In this document: positions 6,183 to 10,395 of the stretch, in pieces | How the letters are laid out: each line of letters begins with the position of its first letter | Position numbering within the stretch: position 1 is the first letter of the stretch | Origin: an uncultured Collinsella sp. | GTDB lineage: Bacteria; Actinomycetota; Coriobacteriia; Coriobacteriales; Coriobacteriaceae | NCBI GenBank assembly: GCA_900552185.1 | Contig: URYT01000054.1 | Location: 1 to 10,395, forward strand | Length of the DNA stretch: 10,395 nt | Direction: 5' to 3' | The notes under the pieces: generated by a model | What the model was told of the DNA's origin: nothing | Seen by the model: only the letters and a program-made list of their open reading frames with translations | Databases searched by the model: none | Program-made: the position numbers and the translations under genes

Positions 6183-7084
6183 TCTCGCTTGTCGTTGCTG
6201 CTGTCTTGCTGTTGATTCATGCGCTGGTTTGCCTGGTGCTGTGGACGCTTATGAAGTTGGGCCTGCTGCCGGTGCGCGGGCATATGTTGGCCGTGATGGT
6301 GCTCGTGCCGTTGTGGGGCCCGCTGCTGGTGGTGCTGCTTATCGCGCGCAGTGCCGTGTTTGGCACGGACCTCACGGACGCCACGTTGGAGACGCTGCGC
6401 ATTAAAGATGAGCTGCATCGCAGCATCTTGGTGCACGACCGTGAAGCCGATGCGGGCGTGATCCCGCTCGAGGAGGCGCTCATCGTCAACGACCCGGCAG
6501 ACCGGCGCCGCTTAATGCTCTCCATGCTCACCGAGGAGCCCGACGCGTACCTGGCACAGCTGCAAGCAGCTAAGCTGAACGACGACGTAGAGGTGGCGCA
6601 CTATGCCGCGACAGCGGTGGCGCAGATCTCCAAGGAATCCGACCTTAAGCTGCAACAACTTGAGCGTGCCTTTAAGACGGACCCGAGCGCGCATAATCTC
6701 AATGAATACTGCGATTTTCTTGGTGAATACTTGAACTCCGGCTTGGCCGAGGGGCGCGTGGCTCAGATTCAGCGTCAGCAGTATGCGCACCTGCTTGCGC
6801 GCCGCTGCGAGCGCGAGGATACCTTTGAGCTGCGCATTCGATATGCGACGGCGCTGGCCGATGTCGGACAGATCGACGAGGCGCAGGCCGTGACCGACCA
6901 GTTGGTGCTCGACGTTCCCGAGGAGCAGGAAGTTTGGATGCTTTGCCTGCGCCTGGCGGTGATGCGCCGCGACGGTGACGAGGTCCACCGCGTGATCGAT
7001 GCGATCGACAAACAGCATGTTTACTTGAGCGCCGCCAACCGCGAGGAACTGGCGTTTTGGCGCAACGGAGAGGAGGCCCGATGA
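6179..7084 (+). CDS. pelE: PelE-like membrane protein with TPR region
   Basis: 301 residues with two strongly hydrophobic helices at the N-terminus (about 2-24 and 35-58) and a soluble alpha-helical remainder (about 85-295). That remainder has TPR/SEL-like character, for example the repeated A-x-x-L-A-x-x-G patterns near RIRYATALADVGQIDEAQ. This matches PelE, which partners PelD in the inner-membrane synthase complex and is thought to help assemble it with PelF and PelG. The start is a TTG at 6179 that overlaps the pelD stop (TTGA). It is supported by the GAGGGGG run ending about seven bases upstream and because a later ATG (6250) would delete the first helix. It ends in an ATGA overlap with pelA. 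Sequence similarity in PelE is low across species, so the call leans on architecture and position. Confidence 0.75.
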   Translation: MISLVVAAVLLLIHALVCLVLWTLMKLGLLPVRGHMLAVMVLVPLWGPLLVVLLIARSAVFGTDLTDATLETLRIKDELHRSILVHDREADAGVIPLEEALIVNDPADRRRLMLSMLTEEPDAYLAQLQAAKLNDDVEVAHYAATAVAQISKESDLKLQQLERAFKTDPSAHNLNEYCDFLGEYLNSGLAEGRVAQIQRQQYAHLLARRCEREDTFELRIRYATALADVGQIDEAQAVTDQLVLDVPEEQEVWMLCLRLAVMRRDGDEVHRVIDAIDKQHVYLSAANREELAFWRNGEEAR

Positions 7085-8961
7085 ACGTGGTACAGCATAT
7101 CCGCGACCGTGCGGGCCATTTTCGCTGGAAGGGACTGCTCGTGGTGTGGGCGGTCTTTATTGCCATGGCCGCCGTGCTGCTGGTGGAGCGTGCCGGCGTG
7201 CAGTACAGTGCGGGCCAGCATAAGCTGGGGATGCTTGCCGCCAACGACGCGGTGCCGGCCTCCTCGGCGATATTTGGCCAAAAGCCGACGTGCCTGGTCA
7301 TTACCGATACCGATCAAGACGGCGTCGAGGACGTAAAGGAGCAGTTTGATCAGATCCTGCTCGACATGAAGATCGCGCACCGCGACGTGGACCTTGCCCT
7401 GGACGGCGCGGATGCCATTCCCTCGCTGACGTCCTTCGATCGCGTGATTTTGCTCATGCCGTCGCTCGATGGGCTCGGTACGCACCTGACCGACATTATG
7501 AGTTGGGTGAGTGCCGGCGGTTCGCTTATGCTCGCCATGCCGCCGGATAACTCGAGCTATCTGCAAGTGATCGCTCCCAGGCTTGGCATTGAATCGGCCG
7601 GATATGACTATGTAAAAGCCGAAAGCATTGTGCCGAGCGCGGACTTTATGCTGGGCGGGGGAGAGCGCTACGAGCTCTCGGACCCCTTTGATTCGTCGCT
7701 TTCGGTTTCGCTGCGCGAGTCGGCGCGTGTGTGGGCTAAGACCGGCGATGCGGGCGCCCCGCTCATGTGGTCCAATGACTGCGGTAGCGGACGCACCGTG
7801 GTATGCAATATTGGTGTCTACGACAAGGTCATGCGCGGGTTTTACGCCGCGGCGATCAGCCTGTTCGGCGATGCCACGGCATACCCCGTCATCAACAGCG
7901 CCGTCTTCTATCTGGACGACTTTCCCAGTCCCGTGCCTTCGGGCGACGGCACCTACATCAAGCGCGACTACGGGCTTTCCATCGCCGACTTTTATGCCAA
8001 GGTCTGGTGGCCCGATCTGCAAAAGCTCGCGCAAAAGTACGGCATTCGCTATACCGGCGTGATGATCGAAAACTACGAGGACGCGGTCAACCAGACCGAG
8101 CCTGCTCGTCAAGCCGATACCACGCAGTTCCGCTACTTTGGTGGCATGCTGCTGCAGATGGGCGGAGAGCTGGGCTTTCATGGCTACAACCATCAGCCGC
8201 TGGCGCTCTGGGATACCGACTACGGCACGCTGTACGACTACAAGACGTGGAAGAACAAGGAGACGCTCGTCGCATCGCTCGACGAGCTTATCGCCTTTCA
8301 GGACGAGTTGCTGCCCAACGCGCGCGGCTCGGTCTACGTGCCGCCGTCAAATATCCTTTCGGTACGCGCTCGCAAGATTATTGGCGAGGACGTGCCGCGC
8401 ATTAAGACCGTTGCCAGTACGTATTTTGAGGACGGCACCGACCTGCCGTACGTGCAGGAGTTTGGCGTGGCGAGCGATGGCATTGTGGAGCAGCCGCGTA
8501 TTGTCTCGGGCGGCATGGTCGACGATTCCTATATGCGTCTCGCCGCCGTGTCCGAGCTCAACATGCACTACGTGAGCACGCACTTTATGCACCCGGACGA
8601 CCTGCTCGATCCCGATCGCGGCGCTACGGAAGGTTGGGAGGTCTACAAGGGCGGCCTGACCGACTACCTGGACTGGCTTACCAAGTCTGCGCCCGACCTG
8701 CGTCGCCAGACCGGCTCGGAATGCTCGGGCGCCATCCAGCGCTTTTCGTCCGTGACGGTGAGCGTGGATACCGGCGCGGATGCCTGGACGCTCAGTCTGG
8801 GCAATTTCCACGACGAAGCGTGGCTCATGTTCCGCGCCAATAACGGCGAGCCGGGTGCAGTCGCGGGTGGCGAGATTACGCATCTGACGGGCGACCTGTA
8901 TCTGGTCAAAGCCACGGACAAGACGGTGACCATTGCGCGCAAGGAGGGTGGCTACAAATGA
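7081..8961 (+). CDS. pelA: PelA-type polysaccharide deacetylase (DUF2194)
   Basis: 626 residues. A membrane anchor or uncleaved signal (about 18-38) is followed by an extracellular part. Residues about 70-230 look like a flavodoxin/class I amidotransferase-like domain (VITDTDQDGVED, then RVILLMPSLDGLG). The deacetylase domain shows CE4-like motifs: YLDDFPSP with D279 and D280; FHGYNH with metal ligands H367 and H371; RGSVYVPPSN; and THFMHPDD with H501 and H504. A beta-rich tail (about 565-626) ends it. It would remove N-acetyl groups from Pel outside the cell, giving the polymer its positive charge. Gram-positive pel clusters carry such a deacetylase apart from the glycoside hydrolase half of Gram-negative PelA, and no hydrolase domain is visible here. 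The ATG at 7081 is chosen because GGAGAGGAGG lies just upstream and it overlaps the pelE stop; a TTG at 7057 lacks this support. It overlaps pelF by ATGA. Confidence 0.85.
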   Translation: MNVVQHIRDRAGHFRWKGLLVVWAVFIAMAAVLLVERAGVQYSAGQHKLGMLAANDAVPASSAIFGQKPTCLVITDTDQDGVEDVKEQFDQILLDMKIAHRDVDLALDGADAIPSLTSFDRVILLMPSLDGLGTHLTDIMSWVSAGGSLMLAMPPDNSSYLQVIAPRLGIESAGYDYVKAESIVPSADFMLGGGERYELSDPFDSSLSVSLRESARVWAKTGDAGAPLMWSNDCGSGRTVVCNIGVYDKVMRGFYAAAISLFGDATAYPVINSAVFYLDDFPSPVPSGDGTYIKRDYGLSIADFYAKVWWPDLQKLAQKYGIRYTGVMIENYEDAVNQTEPARQADTTQFRYFGGMLLQMGGELGFHGYNHQPLALWDTDYGTLYDYKTWKNKETLVASLDELIAFQDELLPNARGSVYVPPSNILSVRARKIIGEDVPRIKTVASTYFEDGTDLPYVQEFGVASDGIVEQPRIVSGGMVDDSYMRLAAVSELNMHYVSTHFMHPDDLLDPDRGATEGWEVYKGGLTDYLDWLTKSAPDLRRQTGSECSGAIQRFSSVTVSVDTGADAWTLSLGNFHDEAWLMFRANNGEPGAVAGGEITHLTGDLYLVKATDKTVTIARKEGGYK

Positions 8962-9671
8962 GAATCTGCTTGGTACTCGAGGGCTGCTACCCCTATGTGC
9001 ACGGCGGCGTGTCCACCTGGATGCACGGCTATATCCAGGCCATGCCCGAGCACGAGTTTGTGCTGTGGGTGATTGGCGCGCATGCTGCCGACCGCGGCAA
9101 GTTTGTCTACGAGCTGCCCGGCAATGTGGTCGAGGTGCACGAGGTGTTTCTGGACGACGCCCTGCGTCTTTCGGGCGAGCAGGAAGAGGCGTACTATAAC
9201 GACCGCGAGCGCGAGGCGCTGCGCCGCCTGGTGTCGCTCTCCAATCCGGATTGGGACGTGCTGTTCGATATCTTCCAGCGCCGCCGCGTGCATCCGCTCT
9301 CGTTTTTGCAGAGCCGCGCCTTTATGGATATCTTTCGCGACGTGTGCCTGGCCGAGTATCCCTTCACGCCCTTTGCCGACGCATTCCATACCATGCGCTC
9401 CATGCTGCTGCCTGTGCTCTACCTGCTGGGCAGCGAGGTGCCGGTGGCCGATGTGTACCACGCCATCTCGACTGGCTACGGCGGCCTGCTCGCCTGCCTG
9501 GGTTCGAGCGTTCACCATGCGCCGGTGCTGCTCACCGAGCATGGCATCTATACCCGCGAACGCGAGGAAGAGATCATTCGCGCCGACTGGGTGGTGCCGT
9601 CGTTTAAGGATCGCTGGATCCGCTTTTTCCACCTGCTTCGGAGGAGATCTACCGCCGCGCCTTTCGCGTGA
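8958..9671 (+). CDS. pelF: PelF glycosyltransferase, N-terminal fragment of a frameshifted gene
   Basis: This frame encodes the acceptor-side Rossmann domain of a GT4-family PelF. It opens MRICLVLEGCYPYVHGGVSTW, with the glycine-rich HGG loop at 15-17, and contains AISTGYGGLLA and LTEHGIYTRERE, typical of PelF. It is in frame up to codon 227. The last ten residues (RRRSTAAPFA) are out-of-frame readthrough before TGA. Adding one base near 9638 joins it to the next fragment as HLLSEEIYRRAFRVTSLFHN, giving 475 residues, close to the normal size. PelF is the cytosolic polymerase of the Pel synthase, using a nucleotide-activated amino sugar; which one cannot be read here. The start ATG at 8958 overlaps the pelA stop and has AAGGAGGG nine bases upstream. 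On its own this half lacks the donor-binding domain and should be inactive. Confidence 0.85.
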   Translation: MRICLVLEGCYPYVHGGVSTWMHGYIQAMPEHEFVLWVIGAHAADRGKFVYELPGNVVEVHEVFLDDALRLSGEQEEAYYNDREREALRRLVSLSNPDWDVLFDIFQRRRVHPLSFLQSRAFMDIFRDVCLAEYPFTPFADAFHTMRSMLLPVLYLLGSEVPVADVYHAISTGYGGLLACLGSSVHHAPVLLTEHGIYTREREEEIIRADWVVPSFKDRWIRFFHLLRRRSTAAPFA

Positions 9672-10384
9672 CGAGCCTGTTTCATAACGCCCGCAAGACG
9701 CAGATTGATATGGGCTGCGATGCGGACAAATGCCTGGTCATTCCCAATGGCATCCAGTTCGATCGCTTTAAGGACATTCCCTTAAAGCCCGATGACGGAT
9801 GGGTGGACATTGGCGCGGTGGTGCGCCTGGCGCCCATCAAGGACGTCAAGACCATGATCTATGCCTTCTTTGAGCTGCACGAGCGCCTGCCCAAGGTGCG
9901 CCTGCACATCATGGGCGGCGTGGACGACGAGGAGTACGGCGCCGAGTGCCATGCACTCGTCGATACCCTGGGCGTGCGCGACCTGATCTTTACCGGCCGC
10001 GTCAACGTGGTCGAGTACATGGAAAAGCTCGACTTTACCATTTTGACGAGTATCTCCGAGGGCCAGCCGCTCAGCGTGCTGGAGTCGCTTGCGGCGCGTC
10101 GTCCCTGCGTGACGACCGAGGTCGGCTGCTGCCGCGAGCTGCTCGAGGGCGCCCCGGGCGACGACTTTGGCGTGGCGGGTTTTGTGACGCCGCCTATGTA
10201 TCGTAAGGGCCTGGCCGATGCCATGGAGCGCATGTGCACAAGCCGCGCCCGTCGCATTGAGATGGGGGAGCGCGGCCAGCGTCGCGTTGCCACGTTCTTT
10301 TTGCACGAGCAGATGCTCGCCAACTATCGCGCGCTGTACGACGAGACGGCGCGTGCGTTTGACCTGCCCAGAGAGGGGGAGTAG
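9668..10384 (+). CDS. pelF: PelF glycosyltransferase, C-terminal fragment of a frameshifted gene
   Basis: This is the nucleotide-sugar-binding half of PelF. GAVVRLAPIKDVKTM supplies the conserved R and K (about 290 and 295 in the repaired protein). SISEGQPLSVLESL carries the GT4 E-x7-E pair (about E368 and E376), followed by VTTEVGCCRELLEG. The family frame actually extends upstream of 9668 to about 9638. The GTG at 9668 is an internal valine, and the nearest GGAGGAG (9640-9646) is over 20 bases away, so independent translation is doubtful. It ends at TAG 10382-10384, with a ribosome binding site for the next gene inside its last codons. It should be read with the preceding entry as a single pelF gene that is broken as written. 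Confidence 0.82.
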   Translation: MTSLFHNARKTQIDMGCDADKCLVIPNGIQFDRFKDIPLKPDDGWVDIGAVVRLAPIKDVKTMIYAFFELHERLPKVRLHIMGGVDDEEYGAECHALVDTLGVRDLIFTGRVNVVEYMEKLDFTILTSISEGQPLSVLESLAARRPCVTTEVGCCRELLEGAPGDDFGVAGFVTPPMYRKGLADAMERMCTSRARRIEMGERGQRRVATFFLHEQMLANYRALYDETARAFDLPREGE

Positions 10385-10387
10385 CCA

Positions 10388-10395
10388 GTGGCTGG
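10388..10395 (+). CDS. pelG: Start of pelG (partial, cut by window end)
   Basis: GTG GCT GG starts four bases after the pelF stop and six bases after a GAGGGGGAG ribosome binding site (10373-10381). The encoded M-A-G matches the usual MAGIGF-type opening of PelG, the multi-pass Pel exporter that follows pelF in known clusters. Only eight bases are visible, so the call rests on position, spacing and the first residues. Confidence 0.5.

Noticed and set aside
7021..8193. 390-codon minus-strand frame opposite pelE/pelA
   Set aside because: It is antisense to the conserved deacetylase motifs, with shadow-frame composition and no family features.
9633..9646. Programmed ribosomal frameshift in pelF
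   Set aside because: A -1 slip would restore the frame, but CTGCTTCGG has no slippery heptamer and the SD-like GGAGGAG lies downstream rather than upstream. A mutation or sequence error is simpler.
1..10395. CRISPR array, tRNA, rRNA, transposase or integrase
   Set aside because: I saw no regularly spaced direct repeats, no tRNA cloverleaf or TTCGA arm in context, no rRNA-like sequence and no transposase or integrase motifs on either strand.

Overview
The window looks like a high-GC Gram-positive chromosome, most likely from the Coriobacteriia (Collinsella or a relative). The reasons are the GC-rich codon use of the right-hand two thirds, strong purine-rich Shine-Dalgarno sites, and a Pel exopolysaccharide operon of the Gram-positive type. 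That type has a long PelD with an extra N-terminal domain, a stand-alone PelA deacetylase, and no outer-membrane PelB or PelC in view. The genus is an inference; no rRNA or marker gene is present. All genes I support are on the + strand.

Region 1 (1-1436) holds an overlapping gene pair: a small four-helix membrane protein and a ComEC-like metallo-beta-lactamase-fold hydrolase. It looks visibly more AT-rich than the rest. Region 2 (1437-1810) is non-coding. It contains three hairpins, the last a convincing intrinsic terminator, followed by a good sigma70-type promoter. Region 3 (1811-3698) is a two-gene RloA/RloB (AbiL-like) cassette of a kind linked to phage defence. rloB is interrupted by an in-frame amber codon, and the rest of the family C-terminus is still readable in the same frame. 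Regions 1 and 3 together look like a small accessory or defence island beside the polysaccharide locus.

Region 4 (3699-4043) is non-coding. It carries a 121-base inverted-repeat element and a probable promoter region with regularly spaced CTTAAA repeats. Region 5 (4044-10395) is a tightly coupled operon with 4-base start/stop overlaps: pelD (cyclic-di-GMP receptor), pelE (membrane TPR protein), pelA (DUF2194/polysaccharide deacetylase), pelF (GT4 glycosyltransferase), and the first codons of pelG at the right edge. Together these would polymerise, export and partly deacetylate a cationic amino-sugar polymer when cyclic-di-GMP is high.

pelF is split by a one-base deletion near 9638, so as written the operon cannot make an intact synthase. 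Two gene-disrupting changes in 10 kb (rloB nonsense, pelF frameshift) could be real decay, phase variation or sequencing error; the sequence alone cannot decide.
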